From Nitrospinota bacterium (GTDB taxonomy: Bacteria > UBA8248), in the NCBI GenBank assembly GCA_011523725.1, contig WTGD01000160.1, forward strand, positions 1 to 17,987: a stretch of 17,987 nt of DNA, written 5' to 3'. Of this stretch, positions 6,009 through 15,249 are shown piece by piece. The position numbers were made by a program, and so were the translations under genes. The notes beneath the pieces are model-generated. The model ran no database searches. It was given only the letters and a program-made list of their open reading frames with translations, and had not been told where the DNA came from. How positions within the stretch are numbered: position 1 is the stretch's first letter; each line of letters begins with the position of its first letter.

Positions 6009-6674
6009 CTACGCCATATCTTCCGCTTGAAATTCGATACGCCCTCCTGGCGGTTCCACCACCAGGTGAAGCGCCTCGGCTAGTCTTCCCGAAAGATGCC
6101 ACATCCCACAAATAAAGGTGAGTTCCACGATCTGCCGATCGGAGAAATATTTTTTCATCTCATTGAACGCGAAGTCGTTGTTCTTTGCCGTCAACTTCGA
6201 CACCTCATCCGCCCACCGGATAACGGCTTTCTCCTTATCATCGAACAAATCACTGTCTTTCCAATCATCACCTTCCAGCAAATTGATTTGCTCCTGGGTT
6301 AGACCCAGAGCTCGACCGAGCTCCACATTGTGCCCGATTCAGTTGTTGCACTCCGTCAATATGGCCGTTTTGACGATAACGAGCTCCATGAGACGGATGT
6401 AATCCGACTCCGTCTTCAATCGATTCGTGCGGAGCTTCTGGTCGAGCAACATCCATGCTTCCATCGTGGGAGGAGCATTTGCCAAAAGCTGCAAAAAGCG
6501 TGGTACCGTGCCCCACATACGCTTCGACCAATCATAGAGCGGAGCAAGTTCCTCCTCGAGATCGTCAGGCACATTATCGGGATCGACGAAAGGCAATCTT
6601 GGCAGAGGACACGCCATCATCTCTTCGGTTACACCCAGGCTATCCGGCAAACTTGTTCCTTCGTCCACAGGCAT
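6009..6674 (-). CDS. AhpD/carboxymuconolactone-decarboxylase-like selenoprotein (TGA read as Sec)
   Basis: Thiol/selenol redox protein of the AhpD-like fold, probably a cytoplasmic peroxide-reducing or disulfide-exchange enzyme. The reading frame runs 221 codons with one internal TGA at 6341-6339 (codon 112). Both sides are homologous to one protein: before it MELVIVKTAILTECNN, after it IGHNVELGRALGL, exactly across the family's CxxC-xx-H motif. The TGA replaces the second Cys, giving C109-N-N-U112-I-G-H115. E97 lies 12 residues before C109, as Glu118 does before Cys130 in M. tuberculosis AhpD. A SECIS-like hairpin follows. Start: ATG with AAGGAGA 6 bases upstream. It sits 30 bases after the molybdopterin hydroxylase gene, so the two are probably co-transcribed. 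The alternative is a nonsense mutation or sequencing error (TGC/TGT to TGA). Confidence 0.8.
6308..6341 (-). promoter_or_regulatory. Bacterial SECIS-like hairpin
   Basis: Directly after the in-frame TGA (6341-6339) the message has 15 bases and then GAGCTC-GGTC-GAGCTC (6323-6308), a perfect 6-bp stem with a four-base loop. The loop starts 21 bases after the TGA, within the 16-37 base distance known for bacterial SECIS elements, and it begins with GG, meeting the rule of a G in the first two loop positions for SelB binding. The stem lies inside the coding sequence, as is normal in bacteria. Confidence 0.65.
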
Positions 6675-6704
6675 TGGATTCTCCTTGGTATTATCGGGTG
6701 TGAT

Positions 6705-8954
6705 TTATACGCTGCTCGTAGCTAAAGCCTCTCGAATATGATGCGGGCCGACAGGCAACGAGAAAACAGGTATACCGACAGCATCTTGTATGGCATTTAC
6801 TATCGCCGCAGCAGTCGCCACGATGGGCGGCTCACCCACTCCCCGCATTCCATAGGGCGTGCCTTCGGCCGGGTTGTCATACAAAACGGCTTTCAGTTCA
6901 GGCATATCCATGCTGGTAGGTATCAGATACTCATGGAAAGTATCGCCATGAAGGTTTCCATCCGGCCGTCTCGGCTGCTCTTCCATGAGGGCCAATCCGA
7001 GACCCTGTAGCATGGCGCCCTCAATCTGACCCACAACGGACAATGGGTTGATGGCGAATCCCACATCCTGGACACATATGAGGCGTAAAACCCTGATCTC
7101 ACCAAGTTCGGGATTTACAGCCACATCCGCTATCTGTCCTGTATGTATTGGACATGGCGGCGGCTTTACGCTTTCCCCTTGTCCTATTAAAAATCCCTGA
7201 ATTTCAGGCGCCGCTTTGGCCACCTGCGCAAGTGTAAGAGCTCGGTCGGGCGCTGAAGCTACCCTGACTTGACCATCTTCCAATACCAGATCGTCAGCAG
7301 CGGCTTCGAGTTTTATACTCGCCACATTCAATATTTTGTTTCGTAAATCGCGCGCGGCACTCAAAGTTGCCATTCCCACCGCACGCGTCGCCTTGCTACC
7401 CGATGCCGCCGATGATTCGGGAACCGAATCCGTATCGCCATTCGTGTAACGCACTTCATCCAAACTTACGCCCAATTCCTCTGCAGCGAGTTGGCATATG
7501 GAAGTACTCATGCCCGTGAGGTTCACCGTTCCCGCTATTACTTGGACGGTACCGTCTTGATTCAAACGAACCGTGCAACTAGACGCTTCTCCGGGCCCCG
7601 GCCAATATCCGCATGCAATGCCACGACCCAGTTTCCATCCCTCTCCCTCGAGTTCTCCGTTCGCCTCTATCTTCTCCCCCCAATCCCCCGCCACGGCCGT
7701 TGAGTCGAGCACGCTACGCATGGATGGTGCCTCCTCCCTCCCAGCCAACGTCTCATCTCCGGGTCGAAGGGAATTGATTCGTCTTATCTCGAGTGGGTCA
7801 ATCCCCATTTCGCGCGCGATGATGTCCATCTGCACTTCGGTGGCAAAGTGATACTGGGGCCCGCTCGGAGCACGAACAGGGCCGCAAACGGGGCCATTGG
7901 TATAGACCGTACACGCGCGAATCCTGACGTTGGGAATACGATATGAGGATGAGCCCATCAGCATCTTGCTGCTGCACTGGAACGGCGCGCCTCGGCCATA
8001 GGCTCCATGATCCATCGTGACATCAAGTTCCCGGGCAATGAAAGTACCGTCACTCTTTACCGCTGTGCGTATCGTGATGAAATGAGGGTGTCTCGGATTC
8101 ACTCCGATATGATCTTCCTCGCGGGTCATCTCCATGCGCACAGCCTGGTCTGTCTTCAAAGCCAAAAGAGCGGCGATGTGCTCGTAAGTGCTCTTCAGTT
8201 TAGCGCCAAAACCTCCTCCGATTTCAGTAGGAATGACACGAACCTGTGTTGCCGGGAACCCAAACGCCTCGGCCACATCCGCACGAATGGCCCACGCATC
8301 CTGCGTGGTTGTCCATATGGTAACTTTCCCGTCGGCCCCAGCCTCAGCAATGCATGCATGAGGCTCGATATAGCCGGCATGTACGAACGGCGTGGAAAAA
8401 GTATGCTCAAAAATGCGATCCGCCTCTTCGTATCCGGTACCGACATCTCCAATTTCTTTTTCAAAACGGGCGATGATATTTTTGTCCGCATTCGGCCCGA
8501 GCCCCAATTCTCGCCAATCTTCATGAACGGCAAGACCTTTGCCGGCCCGGCTATCCAAGCCGTTGACCACCGGCTCCAAAACTTCATATTCCACGCGAAA
8601 CGATTCGATGGCTGCTTGGGCGGCATCCATATCTTCGGCGGCCACGGCAGCTACCGGTTCTCCGCCGTATCGGACAAATCCGTCCTGCGCAAACCAACTC
8701 TGATCCTTGATGTTGGCACCGAATCGAATGCGGGGAGCTTCATCTCGCGTCACGACCGCGCGGACACCGGCTATTTGGCGTGCCTTGTCTACATCCACGC
8801 TTTTCACTTTCGCATAAGGGTGCGGACTGCCCAAAACCAGCCCGATGAGTGCGCGGCTCGATGGAACATCAGCCGCATATTTGGCGCTTCCAGCTACTTT
8901 GTCCGGGGCATCGATTCGGGTGAGGCCCATGCCTGCTACTTTGTAGTCTGTCAT
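6705..8954 (-). CDS. Xanthine dehydrogenase-family molybdopterin-binding large subunit
   Basis: Catalytic subunit of a molybdenum hydroxylase that oxidises an aldehyde or N-heterocycle with water-derived oxygen. The product has 749 residues, usual for this subunit. Visible: N-terminal Ald_Xan_dh_C hammerhead-type domain (about 15-130, with RYGGEPVAAVAA), VHAGYIEPHA (191-200), GGGFGAK (246-252) at the cofactor, GPVRAPSGPQ, and near the C-terminus GVGEPP with the likely catalytic Glu (E708). The CO dehydrogenase loop AYRCSFR is absent, so it is not CoxL. No iron-sulfur or FAD subunit gene is adjacent, which is unusual. Start: ATG at 8954 preceded by GAGGTGG; a GTG at 8960 overlaps that site and is less likely. 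The substrate cannot be told. Confidence 0.93.
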   Translation of the reverse strand: MTDYKVAGMGLTRIDAPDKVAGSAKYAADVPSSRALIGLVLGSPHPYAKVKSVDVDKARQIAGVRAVVTRDEAPRIRFGANIKDQSWFAQDGFVRYGGEPVAAVAAEDMDAAQAAIESFRVEYEVLEPVVNGLDSRAGKGLAVHEDWRELGLGPNADKNIIARFEKEIGDVGTGYEEADRIFEHTFSTPFVHAGYIEPHACIAEAGADGKVTIWTTTQDAWAIRADVAEAFGFPATQVRVIPTEIGGGFGAKLKSTYEHIAALLALKTDQAVRMEMTREEDHIGVNPRHPHFITIRTAVKSDGTFIARELDVTMDHGAYGRGAPFQCSSKMLMGSSSYRIPNVRIRACTVYTNGPVCGPVRAPSGPQYHFATEVQMDIIAREMGIDPLEIRRINSLRPGDETLAGREEAPSMRSVLDSTAVAGDWGEKIEANGELEGEGWKLGRGIACGYWPGPGEASSCTVRLNQDGTVQVIAGTVNLTGMSTSICQLAAEELGVSLDEVRYTNGDTDSVPESSAASGSKATRAVGMATLSAARDLRNKILNVASIKLEAAADDLVLEDGQVRVASAPDRALTLAQVAKAAPEIQGFLIGQGESVKPPPCPIHTGQIADVAVNPELGEIRVLRLICVQDVGFAINPLSVVGQIEGAMLQGLGLALMEEQPRRPDGNLHGDTFHEYLIPTSMDMPELKAVLYDNPAEGTPYGMRGVGEPPIVATAAAIVNAIQDAVGIPVFSLPVGPHHIREALATSSV

Positions 8955-9050
8955 TTCCACCTCAGAAAAAATATGACTTAAACTATTGAGTTTTTATGCC
9001 ACACAACAATCGTCAGGCCTTTTAGTGTATCAACCTAAGCGGCAACTTGC

Positions 9051-9452
9051 CTATTCCGGAACATCCGGTGGCTTTGCACCATATGTAGCTCGAATTTTCG
9101 TTTTGATATTTCCCCTCACGTTAAAATCGCCTTCAATCCACACCCACTTCGGCTCGCAAACTTCAATCAAGTCATCAAGAATGGTGCTGACCACCTGTTC
9201 ATGGAAAATTTCTCGATCCCTGTAATTATTGATGTAGAGTTTCAGGGATTTCAACTCCACGATCTTGTCTCCAGGGACGTATTTGATGCGGATGGTGGCA
9301 AAGTCGGGAAAATTGCTGATCGGACAAAGGCAGGTGAATTCGGGAATTGTGAAATCGACAACATAATCTCGTTGCTTCGAGGGATTCGGAACGGCTTCCA
9401 GCTTCGCCTCTGCAATCATCCTCGCACCATACTTCATCTCGCCTTGAGACAT
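9051..9452 (-). CDS. queF: NADPH-dependent preQ0 reductase QueF
   Basis: Reduces 7-cyano-7-deazaguanine (preQ0) to preQ1 in queuosine biosynthesis. The 133-residue product is the short, unimodular type. It carries the FTCLCPISNFPDFA segment with the nucleophilic Cys and the general-acid Asp, the ELKSLKLY substrate-binding motif that defines the family, and the following FHE. The start ATG lies 5 bases after the stop of the dehydrogenase gene upstream, with GGAG inside that gene's end, so translation is probably coupled. No other queuosine gene and no preQ1 riboswitch is visible. Confidence 0.95.
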   Translation of the reverse strand: MSQGEMKYGARMIAEAKLEAVPNPSKQRDYVVDFTIPEFTCLCPISNFPDFATIRIKYVPGDKIVELKSLKLYINNYRDREIFHEQVVSTILDDLIEVCEPKWVWIEGDFNVRGNIKTKIRATYGAKPPDVPE

Positions 9453-9457
9453 TTCCG

Positions 9458-10510
9458 TTATGCTCCGGGAATCAGATTCACCAACAAAGCGCCGTCCTTT
9501 CGTGCTGCAAACGTATCATGCGCTTCTTGATATTCTTTGAGCGGGAACCGATGAGTAATATATGGGTCTACCTTCATTCTCCCGGCATGAATGAGCGATA
9601 ATACCTCATCTCCACAATTGGGATTCGCTCGAACGCCGAAAATATCCATCTCTTCGAGCACCACGCGTTTCCACGCCATGTCAGGAATGTTCTCCGGTAT
9701 GCCGGTGATGGCGACTCGCGCGCCTTTGCCCCCACAGTCCACACTCCACCTGAAGCTATCCGTGGTTCCAGCCGTCTCCAGCACCACGTTGGCTTTTCTC
9801 CCGTCCGTCATCTCGTCTATCCTCTCCGGTACACCACCATCCCGGTAGCTGATCACTTCAGCTCCTTGTTGCTCTATGATTTCGAGTCTCCTGCCGCCGC
9901 CCACGACAATCACGCGTCCTGCGCCCATCGCCTTGGCTGATTCATACGCAAAAACACCTATGGGTCCAGAACCCAAGATCACGACCGTATCGCCGGGGTT
10001 AATCCCTGCGCGCTTCGCCGTCCAGAGACCACAAGCAGCCGGATCTACAGCTGAGCCATATTCGAATGACATTCCTGCGGGCATCTTGTGCAGCGCGCGT
10101 ATGTTGTTTGTCACATACTCGGCATATGAACCCTGAGTGATATGCCCATACTGCCTGTGTCCAGTGATTGTATTCCCATAATTGTAGCAAAGGTTATAGC
10201 GACCAATTAGACACATGCGACAGGCGCCGCACCCTGCGTGACTCGTTCCGGCCACGGCATCACCCATCTCAAGGCCGAAACCCTCAGTCATAGGGCCCAT
10301 CGCCACAATTCTGCCGGCCCATTCGTGTCCCAAGATAGCTGGAAGTTGGGGAGGCCAATTGGGGAGGTGACCGCCTTTGATGATCTCGATATCCGTCCCA
10401 CAAATCGTTGTGCACTCTACTTTAATGAGTACTTCTCCAATACTCGGTTCCGGAACGGGAACGGATTGAATTTCAAGCTTTTCGGGTGCGGTCATCACAA
10501 CCGCTTCCAT
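9458..10510 (-). CDS. Zinc-dependent medium-chain alcohol/sorbitol-type dehydrogenase
   Basis: NAD(P)-dependent oxidation of a secondary alcohol or polyol; 350 residues, typical for the family. Catalytic zinc ligands are C37 (ICGTD) and H62-E63 (GHEWAG); the structural zinc site has four cysteines C94, C97, C100 and C108. A Rossmann motif GSGPIG starts the cofactor domain near 179. It resembles threonine/sorbitol dehydrogenases, but the substrate cannot be assigned. Start: MEAVVMTAPEK, where family members usually begin, with GGGAGA just upstream. In-frame ATGs at 10558 (with AAGGAG 12 bases before) and 10582 would add 16 or 24 residues. It is followed by queF after 5 bases. Confidence 0.9.
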   Translation of the reverse strand: MEAVVMTAPEKLEIQSVPVPEPSIGEVLIKVECTTICGTDIEIIKGGHLPNWPPQLPAILGHEWAGRIVAMGPMTEGFGLEMGDAVAGTSHAGCGACRMCLIGRYNLCYNYGNTITGHRQYGHITQGSYAEYVTNNIRALHKMPAGMSFEYGSAVDPAACGLWTAKRAGINPGDTVVILGSGPIGVFAYESAKAMGAGRVIVVGGGRRLEIIEQQGAEVISYRDGGVPERIDEMTDGRKANVVLETAGTTDSFRWSVDCGGKGARVAITGIPENIPDMAWKRVVLEEMDIFGVRANPNCGDEVLSLIHAGRMKVDPYITHRFPLKEYQEAHDTFAARKDGALLVNLIPGA

Positions 10511-10622
10511 CTTGTCTCCCATCTCTTCGCCATAATGCACATCTAAACTTGAGGACATAAAGCCTATTGCTCCTTCATTCATTTGTTCTCAGGATAATAT
10601 TTTGGGATGAGTGCAATATTTA

Positions 10623-13600
10623 CTATACGCCCATCTCTCCTCTCTGTGGAGAGTGCACATCTACCTCTTCTCTCGTCAACCATCTGCCCGTCCATATGCG
10701 CCACCAAAACCGCCCCACATCGTTTCCAATCAATGAAATGACGGGAACCAGAACAAGCGTAATCACCGTTGCGAAAAGCAGTCCGAAGCACAAACTAATC
10801 GCCATGGGGATCAAGAATTGCGCCTGGAAACTTTTTTCGAACAATATCGGCCCCAATCCCGCTGCCGTAGTCATGGTTGTTAATACTATCGCTCTCCATC
10901 TTGCGACACCGGCTTGGTGAAGCGCATCTTCTATCGGCATTCCATCTTTGATGCTCCGATTTGCGAAATCCAAAAGCACCAAAGAGTCATTCACCACAAC
11001 CCCGGTAAGCGCCAAGATGCCAAACATACTCAATATGGAGATATCGTACCCTAGGATTATATGCCCCCAAATTGCGCCAACAACCCCGAACGGAATGGCG
11101 CTCATGACGATTAAGGGCTGGAAATAGCTTCTGAACAACGTGGCCAAAATCGCAAAAATAACGGCTATTGCCAGCGCAAAGGCGCGGAACAGACTCGCGA
11201 ATGACTCCTGCGTCTCCTTAGCCTGACCTTCGAATCTAATCCCTACTCCGTTATAGCGGTTCAGGAGCTGTGGGAAGAAATTCGCATTCAAGTCGTTTAG
11301 GACCTCGGTGGGATTGGCGCGGTCCTGGTTCATTTCAGCCGTTACGTTGATCGCCCTTGCTCTGGAAACACGCCTGATTTCATCAAGCCCCTGAACCATC
11401 TGGACTTCCGCCACCTCGTGGAAAGGGATTTCCGCCCCTGAAGACGTCCTGACCCTCATTTTCCTGATGTCTTCGATAGAGCGCCTCTCCTCGGGCGGAT
11501 AGCGAAGTCTGACCTTCACGTCATCCCGGCCACGTTGTAGACGCAGGACTTGCAGCCCGAAAAAGCGCGCGCGCAATTGACGCCCCAGGTCATCCAGGCT
11601 TACGCCAAGTACCCGAGCCTGTGGCTTCAACGACGCTCGGAATTCAAGTTTTCCGGGCCTGAAGTCATCCTGAATGTCATATATACCAGGATATTTTGTT
11701 AACTCCCGCTTCAACTCCGTGGCTATACTTCTCAATGTCTCGATGTTATCACCATAAAACTGCACATCAATAGGTTTGCCACCGGGCGGGCCGGCTCTCC
11801 CGGAACCGAAAGTAAGGCTCAATACATCTGGAATTACTCCTGTAATCTCGCGCCAGCGGTTTGTGATTTCCTCCCCACTAATGCCTCTGGATTCCGAGGG
11901 CAGCAACTCCACAATCAAATGCGCCATATGGCTTCCCCCGGCGACACTCTCACGGTTTTGGCCAAATTGTTCGCCCAGCGTTGTAAAAATATGTTTCACG
12001 ATGGGCTCACCCGTTTTCGAACGAAAAACCTCATCAAGGGCAACGGCTGCTTGCTCAATCCTATGCGCCGCATTTCGCGTTTGCCGAATCGGGGTTCCTG
12101 GAGGGAATAGAATTCTAGCTTCCACCCAATCAGAATCGAGTTTTGGGAAAAACAAAAATCTCACATGGCCGCCCACGGCCAAACCTACAGTCACCATAAA
12201 AACCACCAAAGCCAGAGAGATGACCAGATATCTGGCACTGAGGCAAAATCTCAGAATCGGCGCATAAAATTGATGGATAAGCCAGTTGATTGCTCTATCG
12301 ATAGCGTTCCTCATGCGCGCCGGCCTTCCACCCGTCTTGGGCGGCCGGACCCAATGTCCCAAATGAGCAGGCAGAATGAATAGCGACTCAATGAGAGAAG
12401 CGATTAACGCAGCGATGATGGCCGCCGGAAGCACCGCCATGAATTTTCCGATAGTTCCTTCCACCATCAGCAAGGGAGCGAAAGCCACAATGGATGTAAC
12501 TACAGTAGCGATAACCGGAAGGACTACTTCATGACAGCCGTCAATAGCGGCCTGAACGCGATTCTTCCCTCTTTCCATATGAGAATAGATATTTTCAGCC
12601 ACTACAATTGCGTCGTCGACCAGTATCCCCAAAACCATGATGAAGGCGAACATCGAGAGCATGTTGAGAGTACCGCCAGAGAAATTCAAAAAACCGAGCG
12701 CCGTCAACAGGGAGACGGGAATTCCCATGGCCACCCAGAATGAAAGACGAATGTTCAAAAACAACCACATGGAGAGGAAAACCAATACAAGGCCGGTGCG
12801 CCCGTTTCTCATTAAAAGATCGAGCCGATCCTGTATCAAACGCGAAGTATCCGCCCAATGGACCAAATCCAATCCTTCAGGCAATCTCTCGCGCTTTTTT
12901 TTAACGTATTCAATTGCTGCTTTAGAAATCGAAAGCGCATCTTCCTCATCGGTTCGATACACTGTGATAAGTGCAGCCGGCTTCCCATCAAACCGACCTG
13001 TTCTATCGCTGTCTTCAAAAGCGTCGACCACACGAGCAATATCACCGAGCCTCAGGATAGTCCCGTCTTGTTGGGTGAGTATTTCCAGGCGCTCGAATTC
13101 CAGACCCGTGTAACGCTTCCCCAATGTCCTGATTCTAATTCTTCGCTCTTCTGATCGGATATCCCCACCCGATAGTTCAAGCACGTTTTTGCGAATGATA
13201 TTTCCAACTCGTTCAAAAGTGAGCCCGTAGCGGCGCAACATCTCCTCTGAAACTTCGATTGAAATTTCCCAATCCCTCAAGCCGCCCAAAACCACTTTGG
13301 AAATGCTAGGCATTTCCAGCAATTCATCTTTGATCTCCGTGGCTTTTCGTTTCAGGACTTCTTCCGGGACACCGCCGAACAAAGAGATATCAACTACCTG
13401 AAGTACCCGCTTCACTTCTGAAACGATGGGCCTTTCTATATCTTCGGGCAATGTCCTAATGCGGTCGATTTCGCTTCTGATGTCCTCCATCAAATCCCGG
13501 GAACTTTTGGTCCAAGTATGTAGTTCCACTGCAATTTCACATCGCCCCTCATAGGCAATCGAAGTGATTTTGTTTACCCCCTCGACACCGGTCAAGGCTT

Positions 13601-13808
13601 CTTCGATTTTGATGCAAACCCCCTCTTCCACCTCCGCGGGACTCGCGCCCTCCCACTCTACTTTGACGCTAACCTGATCCAAGGCGAATTGAGGAAGCAA
13701 TTCGCTGCGGATTTGAAAAACGGCGATAACGCCGATGATCAGCATAATCACCATCAAAAGGTTGGCGAAAACAGTATGACGCGCAGACCAGGTCAGAATT
13801 TGCTTCAT
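10623..13808 (-). CDS. RND efflux transporter permease (AcrB/HAE-1 type)
   Basis: Proton-driven inner-membrane pump that expels drugs or other compounds across the envelope; 1061 residues, normal for AcrB-like proteins. It shows the duplicated architecture: an N-terminal membrane helix (about 12-34), a large periplasmic part, a first helix bundle from about 335 and a second from about 870. TM4 has GILVDDAIVVAENI with the paired Asp of the proton relay. In TM10 the AcrB Lys is not present: the corresponding segment reads GVVVNDSLVLLDF. The ATG overlaps the adaptor stop (ATGA, 13805-13808). No outer-membrane channel gene is in the window, so it must share a TolC-like protein from elsewhere. Confidence 0.96.
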   Translation of the reverse strand: MKQILTWSARHTVFANLLMVIMLIIGVIAVFQIRSELLPQFALDQVSVKVEWEGASPAEVEEGVCIKIEEALTGVEGVNKITSIAYEGRCEIAVELHTWTKSSRDLMEDIRSEIDRIRTLPEDIERPIVSEVKRVLQVVDISLFGGVPEEVLKRKATEIKDELLEMPSISKVVLGGLRDWEISIEVSEEMLRRYGLTFERVGNIIRKNVLELSGGDIRSEERRIRIRTLGKRYTGLEFERLEILTQQDGTILRLGDIARVVDAFEDSDRTGRFDGKPAALITVYRTDEEDALSISKAAIEYVKKKRERLPEGLDLVHWADTSRLIQDRLDLLMRNGRTGLVLVFLSMWLFLNIRLSFWVAMGIPVSLLTALGFLNFSGGTLNMLSMFAFIMVLGILVDDAIVVAENIYSHMERGKNRVQAAIDGCHEVVLPVIATVVTSIVAFAPLLMVEGTIGKFMAVLPAAIIAALIASLIESLFILPAHLGHWVRPPKTGGRPARMRNAIDRAINWLIHQFYAPILRFCLSARYLVISLALVVFMVTVGLAVGGHVRFLFFPKLDSDWVEARILFPPGTPIRQTRNAAHRIEQAAVALDEVFRSKTGEPIVKHIFTTLGEQFGQNRESVAGGSHMAHLIVELLPSESRGISGEEITNRWREITGVIPDVLSLTFGSGRAGPPGGKPIDVQFYGDNIETLRSIATELKRELTKYPGIYDIQDDFRPGKLEFRASLKPQARVLGVSLDDLGRQLRARFFGLQVLRLQRGRDDVKVRLRYPPEERRSIEDIRKMRVRTSSGAEIPFHEVAEVQMVQGLDEIRRVSRARAINVTAEMNQDRANPTEVLNDLNANFFPQLLNRYNGVGIRFEGQAKETQESFASLFRAFALAIAVIFAILATLFRSYFQPLIVMSAIPFGVVGAIWGHIILGYDISILSMFGILALTGVVVNDSLVLLDFANRSIKDGMPIEDALHQAGVARWRAIVLTTMTTAAGLGPILFEKSFQAQFLIPMAISLCFGLLFATVITLVLVPVISLIGNDVGRFWWRIWTGRWLTREEVDVHSPQRGEMGV

Positions 13809-15130
13809 TGCGCCGAAGCCCCTCCGACAATCCCGTTCTGAGTGCTAAGCTTCATACCGGAAACGGGGTCGGGGATGGCGGAAAGGATGATGCGGGCGTT
13901 TTCGTTCACTCCATTTCTGATGACGACTTCATCCCGGGCTTTTCGAATGACTTCCACTTTTTGAATCCTTAGTTTCCCATCGTCCAACAAATACACGTGA
14001 TCCCGTTCGCGCAATGCGGTGCGCGGAATGACAAATACGCCAGGCATCGTGACGCCTTCGATGTTCACTTCAACGAACATCCCCACAAAAAGAGGAGGAT
14101 GCTTCCCGGGTATCCAGTTTTTCATGGGTTCAGAAATTTCAACCACGAGTGTGAGCGCGCGCGTGGACTCATCAAGCCCGGAATCAACGAGGGACACCCG
14201 CCCGGTCCATTCAAATTTTTTTCCAAATTGATTCCAGGACACCCTGGCGGCCGGGAAAAAAGAATTTACCTCTTCTTGACTACGTGGAAAGGGTATTTCT
14301 CTGTTACGGCGAAACGCCCAGCGCGCATCCTCAACCGGCAGTGAAACCGGGACTTCAAGCGCTGACACATCATAAATTTTTCCCACGGATTTACCCACAC
14401 TGACGAAATCTCCAATTTCCAAACTCGTCTCTCGCACGCGAGCATCAAAAGGAGCCACGATTTTGGTCCGAGACAGTTGCAGAGTCGCCCCTTTGAGTTC
14501 CGATTGGTTCGCACTCAACGCCGCGCGCTTCTGCCTCAACTGAACGGGCAGCAGCGCCAACACGTTCATGATGGACTGAACCGTTCTTTCTTGTCTGAGA
14601 AAATTTTGTTGCGACTGATCATATTGACCAGAAGAAATAACGCCTTGTCTTCGTAATCTTTCGTTGCGTTCCATTTCTTGAGACACCAACTCCATTTGAC
14701 GCTCTGCGATGTCCAGATCAGCTTGATGGTTCTTTTCCTCCTGCCTCAAACGAGCAATGTCGGCTCTGAGTTGCGCGATTTCCGCCCTGCGCCGCTCGAT
14801 GGCGAGTTTGTAATCCGCAGGGTCGATTTGGAAAAGCACATCCCCTTTCTTGATGAAGCCGCCGGTCCTGAACCCGGCCGAGCGATCAGCCACTTTCCCG
14901 GATACTTCCGGCGCGATGGAAAGCTCCGTTTTGGGCCGGACCGTTCCGAATCCCTTGACCCAGAAGGTTTTGTCCTGTTTTTTCAAGAGCATGGTTCTGA
15001 CGAATCTGCGCGGCTCAGGGGCAATCACAACCTCGGGTTTTGGCCGATTCCGAATCAGAAGACTTGTAATCGCCGCTCCTGCCATCAGAACCACGACGGC
15101 CAGAATGATGAAGACTTTTTGACGAGACAT
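13805..15130 (-). CDS. RND periplasmic adaptor (HlyD/AcrA-type membrane fusion protein)
   Basis: Links the inner-membrane pump to an outer-membrane channel. From ATG at 15130 the product has 441 residues: a single N-terminal membrane anchor (about 6-27), a lipoyl/barrel-sandwich half with PEVSGKV, a coiled-coil hairpin of about 120 residues rich in Arg/Glu/Gln, the second lipoyl half (IVAPFDARV), a beta-barrel and a membrane-proximal domain with VFVIPRTALRE. There is no lipobox Cys. An in-frame GTG at 15187 would add 19 residues but lacks a ribosome site, whereas GGAGAGGAG lies 14 bases before the chosen ATG, a rather long spacing. It forms an operon with the pump gene. Confidence 0.93.
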   Translation of the reverse strand: MSRQKVFIILAVVVLMAGAAITSLLIRNRPKPEVVIAPEPRRFVRTMLLKKQDKTFWVKGFGTVRPKTELSIAPEVSGKVADRSAGFRTGGFIKKGDVLFQIDPADYKLAIERRRAEIAQLRADIARLRQEEKNHQADLDIAERQMELVSQEMERNERLRRQGVISSGQYDQSQQNFLRQERTVQSIMNVLALLPVQLRQKRAALSANQSELKGATLQLSRTKIVAPFDARVRETSLEIGDFVSVGKSVGKIYDVSALEVPVSLPVEDARWAFRRNREIPFPRSQEEVNSFFPAARVSWNQFGKKFEWTGRVSLVDSGLDESTRALTLVVEISEPMKNWIPGKHPPLFVGMFVEVNIEGVTMPGVFVIPRTALRERDHVYLLDDGKLRIQKVEVIRKARDEVVIRNGVNENARIILSAIPDPVSGMKLSTQNGIVGGASAQ

Positions 15131-15249
15131 GATTCTGTCAGTATCTCCTCTCCAAGCGGCGAGACCACGATTGAAGAAATCTATCACCCAGGCGGTACTA
15201 CCACGGACCCGGTAACTTCTTGAAAGACCGTGCGCTGTACGCCTTTTTT

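Noticed and set aside
6009..6326. Independent 105-codon gene starting with GTG after the TGA
   Set aside because: It lacks a ribosome site and half of the fold; it continues the same frame as 6339-6674 and is better read as one selenoprotein.
6705..8954. Aerobic CO dehydrogenase large subunit (CoxL)
   Set aside because: The AYRCSFR active-site loop is missing; the corresponding region reads GPVRAPSGPQ.
8007..8981. Plus-strand 324-codon open frame
   Set aside because: Antisense shadow of the molybdopterin hydroxylase; no ribosome site or family motifs.
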